From: Flammeovirga sp. OC4
GTDB lineage: Bacteria; Bacteroidota; Bacteroidia; Cytophagales; Flammeovirgaceae
Length of the DNA stretch: 64,000 bases
Assembly (NCBI RefSeq): GCF_000812565.1
Contig: NZ_JTAM01000004.1
Coordinates: forward strand, 186,001 to 250,000
Reading direction: 5' to 3'
The position numbers were made by a program, and so were the translations under genes. The notes beneath the pieces are model-generated. The model was not told the origin of the DNA, made no database searches, and saw nothing but the letters and a program-made list of their open reading frames with translations. This document shows, piece after piece, positions 34,184-42,285 of this stretch; the stretch's first letter is position 1, and every line of letters begins with the position of its first letter.

Positions 34184-36028
34184 TTATGCTTCTTTTACGA
34201 CGAACTTTTTGTTGGTTCTGAAGATATGTTGCCAATCAGGGCTGTATAATTGAGAGCGATTTTTTCTAGCTCCAATTGCCTTTCCGACTACAATCAATAC
34301 CGTTCTTGTTTTCTTGCTGTCTTTGACGATTTGAGCGAGGTCTTTTAATTGACCTTGATAAACTTCCTCGTCTCTCCAAGTCAATCGGTACATCACGGCC
34401 ACTGGCGTGTTTTCATCAAAATGATTTAATAACTGTGCTTGAACTTTCTTGGCAATTCCGGCACTGAGGAACAAGCACATTGTCGCGTTGGTCTTGGCAA
34501 ATGCTTCCACACTTTCTTTGGGTGGCATTGGTGTTTTTCCTTCTCCACGCGTCAACACAATCGACTGCACTACTTCAGGAATGGTAAATTCTGATTTTAA
34601 AACCGCCGCCGCCGCACTAAATGCAGAGATACCCGGAACGATGAAATACTCCATTCCCAATTCATCAAAAATGGTCATCTGTTCCTGGATCGCTCCGTAA
34701 AGTGATGGGTCACCGCTGTGCAATCTCACTACCGAATTTCCTTTCTTATATTGATCAAACATTAAAGTGATCTGCTCCTCCAATGTCATCATCGCTGAGT
34801 TACGAACAATTGCACCTTCTTTACACCAACTGATCATTTCCTCTGGCACCAAACTTCCTGCATACAATACGCAGTCTGCTTCTTCCAAATACTGCTTGCC
34901 TTTTACAGTAATCAATTCCTCATCACCCGGACCTGCACCAATAATGGCTACGGCAGATCTTCTCTCAAAGTCCTTGATTAATGCGATCGAATAGGTAAAC
35001 TTATCGTCGTTTTCTAGGTGTACTTTTGTTTTTTCCACCAATACTTTGTCTTGCTTGGAAAGTAACATGGCTGAAGATTCAGAAACGCCATCCACTCCTA
35101 TTTTGGATTGTACCATCTCACTTGGATTCGGCACTTTTACTTCATCAATTTCCTCTTTTGAGAAAGTAGAAAATGGTAAATAGTATTTTTTGGAAAGGTC
35201 GAGGTAAGCACTTTGCTGGGCTTTGATATCAATAGATCCAAACGTTTTCAAGGCTGAAAAAGCAATCTTCTGCTCTTCTAATTCCGCCTTTAATCGTGCT
35301 TCAAAAAGAGGAAAATCTAAGGTCTTCGAACAACCCGAACCTAAGGCCAATACTTTAGGTCTGTAGTAGAGAGATGGTAGATTGAAATCGTAAATTTTAT
35401 ATGTCACCGCGATCAATAACTCAAACTTCTCTGCATCGATTTCTTCTGCATCATAAAATACCGTCACAAACTCGGGAAGGTTTTTCTCTAAGTAAGCTGT
35501 GCCTTTGTCCTTTACATCCAACAATAATGCTGTAGGCTGATTATTGACAAATAAGCTGATCAAATGATTTAAAGGCTGATCTGTTTCTACCGTCCAATCA
35601 TAAGTTTGGCTCAGCGTATCCAACGCCCATATTTCTTGTAAATCACTCGATGTACTGATGATAGCTTTTCCTCCTACCACTTGAGCGATTTTCTCCGCAA
35701 ATTGATTGGCTCCACCTTGATGTCCTGAAAGGACCGACTGAATATTTTTGCCGTGATCATCAACACAAACCACCGCAGGATCTGTTGCTTTTGTTTCGAT
35801 AAATGGAGCAATCAAACGCACACAAATACCCAATGCACTGACAAAGCAGATACCATCTAGTTTATGGAAATAGTCGTTTAGATAATCATTTAAGGAGGCC
35901 ACAACAGATACATTTTCGTTTTCTGTTGTTCGAGTAGTGACCACTAAAGATTTTGGGAATTCTTTCTGGAGAATAAGCGCCTGTGCTAATCCTCTATCAG
36001 TAGTGGCTATTATAGCTATTTTTTTCAT
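34184..36028 (-). CDS. CbiG-CobM fusion: cobalt-precorrin-5A hydrolase and C11-methyltransferase
   Basis: 614 residues with two enzymes in reverse pathway order. The CbiG part (about 1-345) includes GICVRLIAPFIETKATDPAV and LSGHQGGANQFAEKIAQ and should open the delta-lactone with loss of acetaldehyde, a step of the early-cobalt route only. The CobM/CbiF part (about 358-600) has the SAM-methyltransferase motifs IIGAGPGDEELITVKG, VLYAGSLVPEEMISW, RLHSGDPSLYGAIQEQM and VPGISAFSAAAAVL, and methylates C11. The two reactions are consecutive (CobM/CbiF then CbiG), so the fusion could channel an unstable intermediate. Overlaps CbiET by four bases. Confidence 0.93.
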   Translation of the reverse strand: MKKIAIIATTDRGLAQALILQKEFPKSLVVTTRTTENENVSVVASLNDYLNDYFHKLDGICFVSALGICVRLIAPFIETKATDPAVVCVDDHGKNIQSVLSGHQGGANQFAEKIAQVVGGKAIISTSSDLQEIWALDTLSQTYDWTVETDQPLNHLISLFVNNQPTALLLDVKDKGTAYLEKNLPEFVTVFYDAEEIDAEKFELLIAVTYKIYDFNLPSLYYRPKVLALGSGCSKTLDFPLFEARLKAELEEQKIAFSALKTFGSIDIKAQQSAYLDLSKKYYLPFSTFSKEEIDEVKVPNPSEMVQSKIGVDGVSESSAMLLSKQDKVLVEKTKVHLENDDKFTYSIALIKDFERRSAVAIIGAGPGDEELITVKGKQYLEEADCVLYAGSLVPEEMISWCKEGAIVRNSAMMTLEEQITLMFDQYKKGNSVVRLHSGDPSLYGAIQEQMTIFDELGMEYFIVPGISAFSAAAAVLKSEFTIPEVVQSIVLTRGEGKTPMPPKESVEAFAKTNATMCLFLSAGIAKKVQAQLLNHFDENTPVAVMYRLTWRDEEVYQGQLKDLAQIVKDSKKTRTVLIVVGKAIGARKNRSQLYSPDWQHIFRTNKKFVVKEA

Positions 36029-37242
36029 TTAAAATTCTTTTTTGCGACCAATAGATGTATCGTATTGTGGTCATTGAGACTCATTTTAATCGGCTCTGCT
36101 ACGGTATAATTCAATGTGAGACAAACTTTTTGGAAGGTCTCATAAGATTTCTCTAATACCGTATTCATCACCATCAAACCATTAGGAAGTAAAACAGAAT
36201 TCAGTTTATGAATCATCTCTTCTAATCGGTTGCCATGACCTCCAATAAACACGACATCTGGAGGCGTAATTTTTTGTATATCTTCTTCAAAGAAATCATC
36301 AATACTTACCACTATACCCGGGCAATGATGACGCTTTGTATTGTTGTCTATGATTTCTCCGCATTCTGTTCTTTTCTCAAAAGCGAAAACTTGCAATGAC
36401 GGATAGTTCAGCTGAGCTTCAATGGCAATGGAACCTGTGCAACTTCCCACATCCCAAAAGCACTTCTTATCCCACAATTCCAATGCTTGAAGTGTCAAAG
36501 AACGAATGGGCTGTTTGGTCATCATTCCCGGTCTGCCTTCCAAGGTTTGGAAAGTACTATCTGCAATACTTCGGGGAGGAACAAAGTCAGAGGTCTTCAT
36601 CAGAATTACACAATTCAGCAATTGGTAATCGGCAATTTCACTCGCTTCTCCCAAGGTGAATTGACGAACTCTTTCTTGCTCTCCATCCAATTCTTCACCG
36701 ACATAGACGGTATAATTTGGATAGCCATAAGTGAGTAATCGCTGTGCAATATGCTGTGGCGAATGCTCCTTGTCCGTCAAGATTCCTATCATCTTTTCAC
36801 CCTGCATCAAGCAAACATCCAAAGGTTTCCAAGTACGTCTGCCATGTAATGAAATGCTTTTCAAATCGCTGTAATTCAAAGAGGCTTTGTGTGCCAATCG
36901 TTGAATAGAATTGAAATACGGCAATACTTCTAGTTCGGCAGAGGGTAAAAGTCTTTTCAGCGTATTGCCAAAACCAAAAAATAATGGATCGCCCGAAGCG
37001 AAGATCACTACCTTTTGCTCTTTCGTTTGATACTGATGAATGACGTCCTGCATTTTACCCGAAATCTCAATCCATTCATGATTTTCAGGCAAATGCTTTT
37101 TCACCAATTGATAATGCCTCTTTCCACCAGAAAAAACAGTATGATGGTGTATCAACTGTTTTACCTCAGCGTTCAGTTGCACTTCAGAATGATTGCCAAT
37201 TCCGATGATGTAGAAGTCTATATGTTTGTTTTCTTGTGTCAA
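36025..37242 (-). CDS. cobL: CbiE-CbiT fusion (CobL): precorrin-6B C5,15-methyltransferase/decarboxylase
   Basis: 405 residues. The CbiE half (about 1-215) begins FYIIGIGNHSEVQLNAEV and has VVIFASGDPLFFGFGNTLKR. The CbiT half (from about 240) has GMMTKQPIRSLTLQALEL and the SAM-binding WDVGSCTGSIAIEAQ, then DVVFIGGHG. Together they methylate C5 and C15 and remove the C12 acetate carboxyl. The fused order E-T is that of CobL. It starts three bases after the CobJ-CbiC stop region and overlaps the next gene by four bases. Confidence 0.94.
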   Translation of the reverse strand: MTQENKHIDFYIIGIGNHSEVQLNAEVKQLIHHHTVFSGGKRHYQLVKKHLPENHEWIEISGKMQDVIHQYQTKEQKVVIFASGDPLFFGFGNTLKRLLPSAELEVLPYFNSIQRLAHKASLNYSDLKSISLHGRRTWKPLDVCLMQGEKMIGILTDKEHSPQHIAQRLLTYGYPNYTVYVGEELDGEQERVRQFTLGEASEIADYQLLNCVILMKTSDFVPPRSIADSTFQTLEGRPGMMTKQPIRSLTLQALELWDKKCFWDVGSCTGSIAIEAQLNYPSLQVFAFEKRTECGEIIDNNTKRHHCPGIVVSIDDFFEEDIQKITPPDVVFIGGHGNRLEEMIHKLNSVLLPNGLMVMNTVLEKSYETFQKVCLTLNYTVAEPIKMSLNDHNTIHLLVAKKNFK

Positions 37243-37245
37243 GAC

Positions 37246-38616
37246 TTAGAAATAGTTTTCAGATTCTTGAAGCGTGAAACAAGCATTGACCAAAGCGGCA
37301 GCAATATTACTTCCACCTCTGTTGCCATTTAATACAATCCACTCGGCATTTTTCACTTGTACCAACTGTTCTTTGGATTCAATGACATTGACAAAACCTA
37401 CCGGAACGCCAATGATCCCTGCCGGTTGGAAATCAGGATTTTCTCTCAACTGATCTGTCAATTCAAACAAAGCTGTTGGCGCATTTCCTACCACAAACAA
37501 AGCATTCGGATACATAGCAATTGCTCTTTTTATCCCTGCTTGAGAACGCGTCAGACCTTCTTCTTCTGCCAAAAGGAGTGTCTCTTCATCATTCAAAAGA
37601 CAAACAACTTGATTGCCGTATTCCTTTGTATATTTTTTTGTAATACCGGCTTGCACCATCGTTACATCCGTCACAATTGTCCCACCGTTTTGAAGGTATT
37701 TTGATAAAGACTTGACCGCTCTTGATGAGGCTTCATAATGCACATGATCATCGATTACCCCCGTGGTATGAATCAAGCGTGTAATCGCCCATTTATCTTC
37801 TACTGAATGCTCTAAATCTTGTAATTGCTCTGTGACAATACGGAAACTTTCTTGTTGGATTTCCTGTCCCGTTTGTGGTTTTCTATTCAAATACCCTCGA
37901 GGTGTCACTAAGTGATCTTTAAACTGGAAAGTCTGCGAATTACCAATCATCACTAAAGAGAACATATCCACCATTTCTACATCAAAAGTCCCTAAGGTCT
38001 GAATTGTGATTTTCTCTTCAGGGCGTGTCACTTGACGAATAATCGCTACAGGTGTGCTCGGGTCACGTTCTTCTAAAAAGATTTTTTTCAAACGCTCCAA
38101 CTGCCAATATCTTTTCTTGCTTTTGGGGTTATATAAACTACAAACAAAATCACCTACAGCTGCCGCTCGGATACGCTTTTCAATCACTTGCCAAGGCGTC
38201 ATTAAATCTGATAAGGAAATACAGCAGAAGTCGTGTCCCAATGGAGCTCCCAACTTACTTCCTGCCGCTAAAAATGCAGAAACACCCGGCAAGGTTTCCA
38301 ACTCAATTTCGGCCTCTTTTTCTAAAGAAGCCACTTGATAAACAATGGCAGCCATGGAGTAAATACTCGCATCTCCCGACCCAATCACAAATACATGTTG
38401 GTTCTTTTTGGCTTCCTCAATTGCTACAATTGCTCGCTCCTCTTCTTTCCCCAAAGGCATGGCAATTTTTACTGCACCTTCTTTCAGATAGTCTTCACAA
38501 AATTGAAAGTAATAGTCATAACCAATCACTACATCTGCTTTTTGCAGTGCATTGACCACTACCGGTAATATATAGTCTTTGTGTCCAGGTCCTAAACCTG
38601 CTACTGTAATTTTCAT
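37246..38616 (-). CDS. CobJ-CbiC fusion: C17-methyltransferase and precorrin-8X methylmutase
   Basis: 456 residues. The CobJ/CbiH part (about 1-245) has VAGLGPGHKDYILP, VIGSGDASIYSMAAIVYQ, TLPGVSAFLAAGSKLGAPLG and DFVCSLYNPKSKKR, and makes the ring-contracting C17 methylation. The CbiC/CobH part (about 250-456) has ITRLIHTTGVIDD with the catalytic His, GGTIVTDVTMVQAGI, ALFVVGNAPTALFEL and the C-terminal GVPVGFVNVIESKEQL, and moves a methyl group to C12 to give cobyrinate. The two steps are not consecutive in the pathway. No Fe-S Cys motif is seen in the CobJ part. Four-base overlap with cobI. Confidence 0.94.
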   Translation of the reverse strand: MKITVAGLGPGHKDYILPVVVNALQKADVVIGYDYYFQFCEDYLKEGAVKIAMPLGKEEERAIVAIEEAKKNQHVFVIGSGDASIYSMAAIVYQVASLEKEAEIELETLPGVSAFLAAGSKLGAPLGHDFCCISLSDLMTPWQVIEKRIRAAAVGDFVCSLYNPKSKKRYWQLERLKKIFLEERDPSTPVAIIRQVTRPEEKITIQTLGTFDVEMVDMFSLVMIGNSQTFQFKDHLVTPRGYLNRKPQTGQEIQQESFRIVTEQLQDLEHSVEDKWAITRLIHTTGVIDDHVHYEASSRAVKSLSKYLQNGGTIVTDVTMVQAGITKKYTKEYGNQVVCLLNDEETLLLAEEEGLTRSQAGIKRAIAMYPNALFVVGNAPTALFELTDQLRENPDFQPAGIIGVPVGFVNVIESKEQLVQVKNAEWIVLNGNRGGSNIAAALVNACFTLQESENYF

Positions 38617-39326
38617 GCTTGTTTGTTTTTCTTTATAATCAGTAAAGAGAAATAAGGGATCGTTCTCTCTTGAAGTTTGTCTAATGATGAAGTCATGAAT
38701 TGCTCCGTAGTTCCGAGCTTTTCACAATACGTAAAATTGATTTCCTCTCTTTCCAAAATAGGCTGAATGTGTCGCATGACAGATCTGATTTTCATCAAAA
38801 CCACCGTATCCGAAACTTTCAAGGCATCTTCTAGTACCTGTGTTGATTTTAGAATAGGAAGCACGTGAATCGTCTCTCCTAAAAGGGCGAGCGGTTGTTG
38901 AATTTCTGCTGCTCCTAGATGGAAAGAACTAATGCCCGGCACCAACGAAATTGGAATATCTGTCTGTTGGAATTTCTCTAAGAGATAAGAAAATGAGCTG
39001 TACGTACTCAAGTCTCCTTCACAAACGATGGCTACGTCCAACCCTTCTGAAACATCTTTCTTGATCTTCTGAAAAGCCTCTTCATATACAGGATGAACAT
39101 GGACTCTATCGATGGTCATTTCCATATAAAAGCCGACTAGCTTCTCCTCCGGCAAATCATAACCCTCCATGATTTGAAGTGAGTAACTACTCTTTCTTCC
39201 ATCTTGAAAAATGGATCCGGGATAATAGATTTTATCAACAGATTGAAGCAGTTTATATCCTTTCAGCGTAATCAAATCGGGATCACCTGGACCCAATGAA
39301 ATGCCGTATACTTTTCCTTTCTCCAT
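38613..39326 (-). CDS. cobI: Precorrin-2/cobalt-precorrin-2 C20-methyltransferase
   Basis: 237 residues. Adds the C20 methyl group from SAM. Family motifs: YGISLGPGDPDLITLKGYKLL at the N-terminus, VAIVCEGDLSTYSSFSYLL, LVPGISSFHLGAAEIQQPLALL and VVLMKIRSVMRHIQPIL. The chain overlaps the cbiX stop by one base and the CobJ-CbiC start by four, so it is tightly coupled. In the early-cobalt nomenclature it is CbiL. Its substrate is delivered by CbiX just upstream. Confidence 0.94.
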   Translation of the reverse strand: MEKGKVYGISLGPGDPDLITLKGYKLLQSVDKIYYPGSIFQDGRKSSYSLQIMEGYDLPEEKLVGFYMEMTIDRVHVHPVYEEAFQKIKKDVSEGLDVAIVCEGDLSTYSSFSYLLEKFQQTDIPISLVPGISSFHLGAAEIQQPLALLGETIHVLPILKSTQVLEDALKVSDTVVLMKIRSVMRHIQPILEREEINFTYCEKLGTTEQFMTSSLDKLQERTIPYFSLLIIKKNKQA

Positions 39327-40261
39327 TAGATCCCCAATATATTTTTCACCGTTTTCATCACTCCTTTCTTCTCATCCACCTTTTCATCCTCCTCGAAAAG
39401 AATTCCTTTTACATTCAAATGATGACCGATTTGCTCCTTGCCTTCCTCTTCTTCAAAACCAATAATCTGCTTACGGTACTTACACATCTGACAGTTCATA
39501 TTGGCCATTCCGTTTTTGGCTTGATCGAGTCTTTCATCAAAAGCTTTCATAATCAATTCATCAGATCCAAAGGCCTTAGTATTGACATATTCAGTAGTGG
39601 AATCCTTATTAAACTCCTCTACAGTTTCATAAATTCTTTCTAATAAAACACCCGTAAAAAAGAAGAATGGAATCACATAAGTACGCTTCATACCTAGTTT
39701 CTCAAACATTGGCAACGCTTCTGCGGTCGAGGGATAAGCTGTACCGCTGTAGGCCACGGATGTAAATCCGAATCCCATTCCTTCCCAAAGCATCGCCGCT
39801 AATTTGTGTACATCAGAGTTGGCATCTGGATCCGTAGTTCCTCTGCCAATCACCATCAATCCACATTCTTTACGATCAATTGGTGGTAATAAGGCTTCCT
39901 GCTCCTCAATTCGCTTCTTCGATAAATCCAACAAATAAGAACTTACACCAATGTGTGTTCCCATCTTGATTTCAAGATCAGGGTAGTACGATTGGATCGT
40001 GTTCATCTCATAAGGAATATCATTTTTGGCATGTGAACCCGCAAACAGTATGACAGGCAAAGCGTAGATTTTTCGTACTCCTTTTTCATACAATCGCTCT
40101 ACTGCAGCTTCATACAGTGGATGACTGAATTCCAAGAAACCATAATCCACTTCATATTCATTCTCGTATCTTTTTTTCAATAAAGCCACGAGCTTTTTAA
40201 ATGCGTCAGTTCCTGTTTTTCTTCGGGAACCGTGTCCACATAATAATATTCCTTGTTTCAT
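39326..40261 (-). CDS. cbiX: Sirohydrochlorin cobaltochelatase, two-domain CbiX
   Basis: 311 residues. Inserts Co2+ into sirohydrochlorin, the first committed step of the early-cobalt route. N-terminal half: GILLCGHGSRRKTG with catalytic His10 and VILFAGSHAKNDIP with the second metal-binding His. C-terminal half is a second copy of the fold, VIGRGTTDPDANSDVHKLA, in which the first His is replaced, as is usual in long CbiX. A tail with NCQMCKYRKQIIGFEEEEGKE carries a CxxC-like pair that may bind metal. It is two bases downstream of the SDR gene. Its presence next to CobN/ChlI-ChlD means two different cobalt chelatases are encoded here. Confidence 0.93.
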   Translation of the reverse strand: MKQGILLCGHGSRRKTGTDAFKKLVALLKKRYENEYEVDYGFLEFSHPLYEAAVERLYEKGVRKIYALPVILFAGSHAKNDIPYEMNTIQSYYPDLEIKMGTHIGVSSYLLDLSKKRIEEQEALLPPIDRKECGLMVIGRGTTDPDANSDVHKLAAMLWEGMGFGFTSVAYSGTAYPSTAEALPMFEKLGMKRTYVIPFFFFTGVLLERIYETVEEFNKDSTTEYVNTKAFGSDELIMKAFDERLDQAKNGMANMNCQMCKYRKQIIGFEEEEGKEQIGHHLNVKGILFEEDEKVDEKKGVMKTVKNILGI

Positions 40262-40263
40262 TC

Positions 40264-41100
40264 TTAATGTATTTTTACTCCTTCGTTTTCATTGAAGTAG
40301 GCTTGAGGATCATCGTATTTATATTCAAAGGATAATAATCGCTTTGATTTACTATTATCAACTAATTTGTAAGCAGTGCTTTTACAATCTCGGAAAACTG
40401 GAAGAGGCAATCCCAACGTCATTGCCGCATTGGTATACAAATCCCTTCGAATAGGATGAAGGGCTGCACACCCATTAATGATTTCTCCAAAAACATCTTG
40501 CTCTATGACTGCCAAAATCAAATTGATCGCATCCGCTTGATGAATGACATTGACAGGCACATTCGGATTTTTCAACACTCTATTTTCTCTGAGAAGTTGA
40601 GAAGGATGACGCCCTCCACCAATTAAACCTGCCATACGAATAGCGGTCAATTGCTCTCCAAAATGTTGACGTAAGACTTGTTCTGCTTGATATATATTTT
40701 TACCTCCTATGGTTTCAGGAGTAAATTGATCTGATTCTTTGATGGTTTGATTGGTATTCGGATAGACTGAAGTGGAACTTACAAAGATGACTTTTTGATG
40801 AGGAGGCGTTTGTTTTGTCAGTTGTTCGATCTGCCTGACATAAACTCCATGTTTATCTCTTCGATCAGCAGGCGGAAAACATACGATCAAGACTTCTGTT
40901 TCAGCAATCAGATTATCCCAATCTCCTTTGATATGATCTTCCTCTACTTTTACAAGAGTAATCTGATCTGTGAGTTCAAAAGCGATTAATTCCTCTTCCG
41001 AAGCCACACTTCCTTTTATATCAAAACCTCTTTCTTTTAATCGTTCTGACAATGGAATTCCTAACCAACCGACGCCTACAATAGTCACCTTCTTTTTCAT
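40264..41100 (-). CDS. SDR/NAD(P)-binding epimerase-like protein in the cobalamin operon
   Basis: 278 residues from the ATG at 41100; the frame runs on to 41169, but that part overlaps the upstream gene and the Rossmann N-terminus KKKVTIVGVGWLGIPLSERL starts at the chosen ATG. It overlaps the upstream stop by four bases (ATGA). Extended-SDR features include FVSSTSVYPNTNQTIKES, where the catalytic Ser/Tyr region falls, and AIRMAGLIGGGRHPSQLL, close to YeeZ-like proteins. Such proteins usually act on nucleotide sugars or unknown substrates. It is second in the riboswitch-controlled operon between a ferredoxin-like protein and CbiX, so a role in corrinoid synthesis or cobalt reduction is possible but unproven. 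Confidence 0.75.
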   Translation of the reverse strand: MKKKVTIVGVGWLGIPLSERLKERGFDIKGSVASEEELIAFELTDQITLVKVEEDHIKGDWDNLIAETEVLIVCFPPADRRDKHGVYVRQIEQLTKQTPPHQKVIFVSSTSVYPNTNQTIKESDQFTPETIGGKNIYQAEQVLRQHFGEQLTAIRMAGLIGGGRHPSQLLRENRVLKNPNVPVNVIHQADAINLILAVIEQDVFGEIINGCAALHPIRRDLYTNAAMTLGLPLPVFRDCKSTAYKLVDNSKSKRLLSFEYKYDDPQAYFNENEGVKIH

Positions 41101-41885
41101 ACCGTTTCCAATTTTATTCCTTTTAATTGTACTTCTAAACAGTATTCCCAAGCGTGATTCTCCAACCAAATTAGTCCAATATCTTCTCCGAATTTATTTC
41201 TCATTCGGACTCCTTTTTTCAGAGTATCCAATTGTTCAAAATATTCGACTACGGCAATTCTCTTTTTGACGAGTTCTTGATTTTTCTGGTCAATAGGAGC
41301 GATAATCAATTCAATCGTTTCACTCTCCAATTCCAATTCAAGTGTATACTTTTGACTGTAATTGACGCTTTTGATTTCACTAAATGAGATTGATTTTTGA
41401 CCAGAAAGTGTGAGCGTAGATTTTGGACTATTTTCTGATAAATAAAGAAAAAGAGGAAAGGTGTATTGGTCCGAAGCAAAGCCCCTAGTGATCCGACATT
41501 CTCCAAGTTCAGGATCCATTTTGATTGAAAATGGTTTAGGAGTAAATGCTTCTCTTTCTTTGTCTGATTTGATTGCAGACCATTCGTCCTGATACAGTAA
41601 ATAATCAGTGACAGGTTCCTGATTTTCGATATGGCTTTTGATGATTTCTAAGCCTTTTTCTGGATTAAGGTCCTTGTACCAATAGTTAGGTTGCACAATG
41701 CATGTTGGAGCATCTTCACACCGACCGTTACATCTTGTTTTGATCGTGTGTGTGCTGTCCCATTGTCCACTATTTCTTAAGTAAGCACGTACGTTGCGTA
41801 CCACTTCCTCTGATCCTGCTTTTTGGCAAGATCCTCCATCACAAAATAAAAAAATCTGTTGAGTTTCAGCGATGTTTTTCCCCAT
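41097..41885 (-). CDS. Thioredoxin-like [2Fe-2S] ferredoxin-domain protein, first gene after the B12 riboswitch
   Basis: 262 residues. The N-terminal 85 residues form a thioredoxin-like [2Fe-2S] domain with Cys15, Cys20 (FCDGGSCQKAG), Cys52 and Cys56 (RCNGRCEDAPTC), the spacing of the NuoE/Aquifex-type small ferredoxins. The remaining 175 residues contain Ile/Glu-rich beta segments (YTLELELESETIELIIAPI, EDIGLIWLENHAWEYCLEV) that I do not recognise. As the promoter-proximal gene of a B12-repressed operon it should serve corrinoid synthesis; a redox partner that reduces cobalt or a corrin intermediate is a reasonable guess. ATG start at 41885, followed by three further G, which may pair with an upstream CCCC. 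Confidence 0.75.
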   Translation of the reverse strand: MGKNIAETQQIFLFCDGGSCQKAGSEEVVRNVRAYLRNSGQWDSTHTIKTRCNGRCEDAPTCIVQPNYWYKDLNPEKGLEIIKSHIENQEPVTDYLLYQDEWSAIKSDKEREAFTPKPFSIKMDPELGECRITRGFASDQYTFPLFLYLSENSPKSTLTLSGQKSISFSEIKSVNYSQKYTLELELESETIELIIAPIDQKNQELVKKRIAVVEYFEQLDTLKKGVRMRNKFGEDIGLIWLENHAWEYCLEVQLKGIKLETV

Positions 41886-41968
41886 TAGTCAGATTGTTTG
41901 ATTGAATAGCAACAATTGGGGATAATAGAATGACAATCTGTTTATTTAAATTAGTCTGGGAGACTAAT
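41883..41968 (-). promoter_or_regulatory. Putative expression platform of the B12 riboswitch
   Basis: On the mRNA strand a hairpin ATTAGTCT-CCC-AGACTAAT (41968-41950) is followed by CAGATTGT (41940-41933), which can pair with ACAATCTG (41897-41890). A competing helix pairs CCCCAATTGTT (41921-41911) with the AACAAT and ATGGGG that hold the start codon (41897 down to 41880). The start codon can therefore be sequestered, which points to control of translation. No clear T-run follows. Confidence 0.45.
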
Positions 41969-42030
41969 AGTTTTAGCAATAGATTGAAAGTCAGAACTTT
42001 TATTCCCGAAAGTCTTATAATTTCTTAGTA

Positions 42031-42194
42031 CTTCTTCAGGCAGGTATTCTGACTTACTTTCTTTTGTTACTCCTTCCCATTCCTCATAAACAGTGGCTCA
42101 TTGTAACAAAATTGTTTTCCGAAAAAACGAAAGCTTACAGCTGCGGGTACAGTCTTGGATTTTCACCAAATTCCCTTTTCATTCCTTAAAGAAC
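42031..42194 (-). promoter_or_regulatory. Cobalamin riboswitch
   Basis: Read on the minus strand it has the conserved core: AAAAGGGAATTTGGTGAAAA, ACTGTACCCGCAGCTGTAA, GAGCCACTG, GGGAAGGAG and the B12 box AAGTCAGAATACCTGCC. P1 is formed by TTCTTTAAGG (5') with CCTGAAGAAG (3'). It lies 146 bases before the ferredoxin-like gene and should repress the whole downstream cobalamin operon when adenosylcobalamin or another cobalamin is plentiful. Only one copy is seen in the window; the cobQ-cobD-cbiB block upstream has none. Confidence 0.95.
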
Positions 42195-42254
42195 ATGGAT
42201 ATTTTATCTTTATTCTTTTATCCTAGTACTTGTTGGAACACCCTTAAAGCATAA

Positions 42255-42285
42255 CAAAGTTACTTAATTTTCATTGCCATACAAA
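42255..42285 (-). promoter_or_regulatory. Promoter of the riboswitch-controlled cobalamin operon
   Basis: On the minus strand TTTG (42285-42282), 19 bases, then TAACTTTG (42262-42255): exact matches to both Bacteroidota promoter elements. It overlaps the last codons of the AAA protein gene and would start RNA near 42249, about 55 bases before the riboswitch core. This separates the promoter-distal operon from the cobQ block. Confidence 0.75.

Noticed and set aside
37357-38568. Several long plus-strand frames opposite the cobalamin genes
   Set aside because: They are antisense to well-conserved cobJ-cbiC sequence, have no signal, domain or ribosome-binding site, and have atypical composition.
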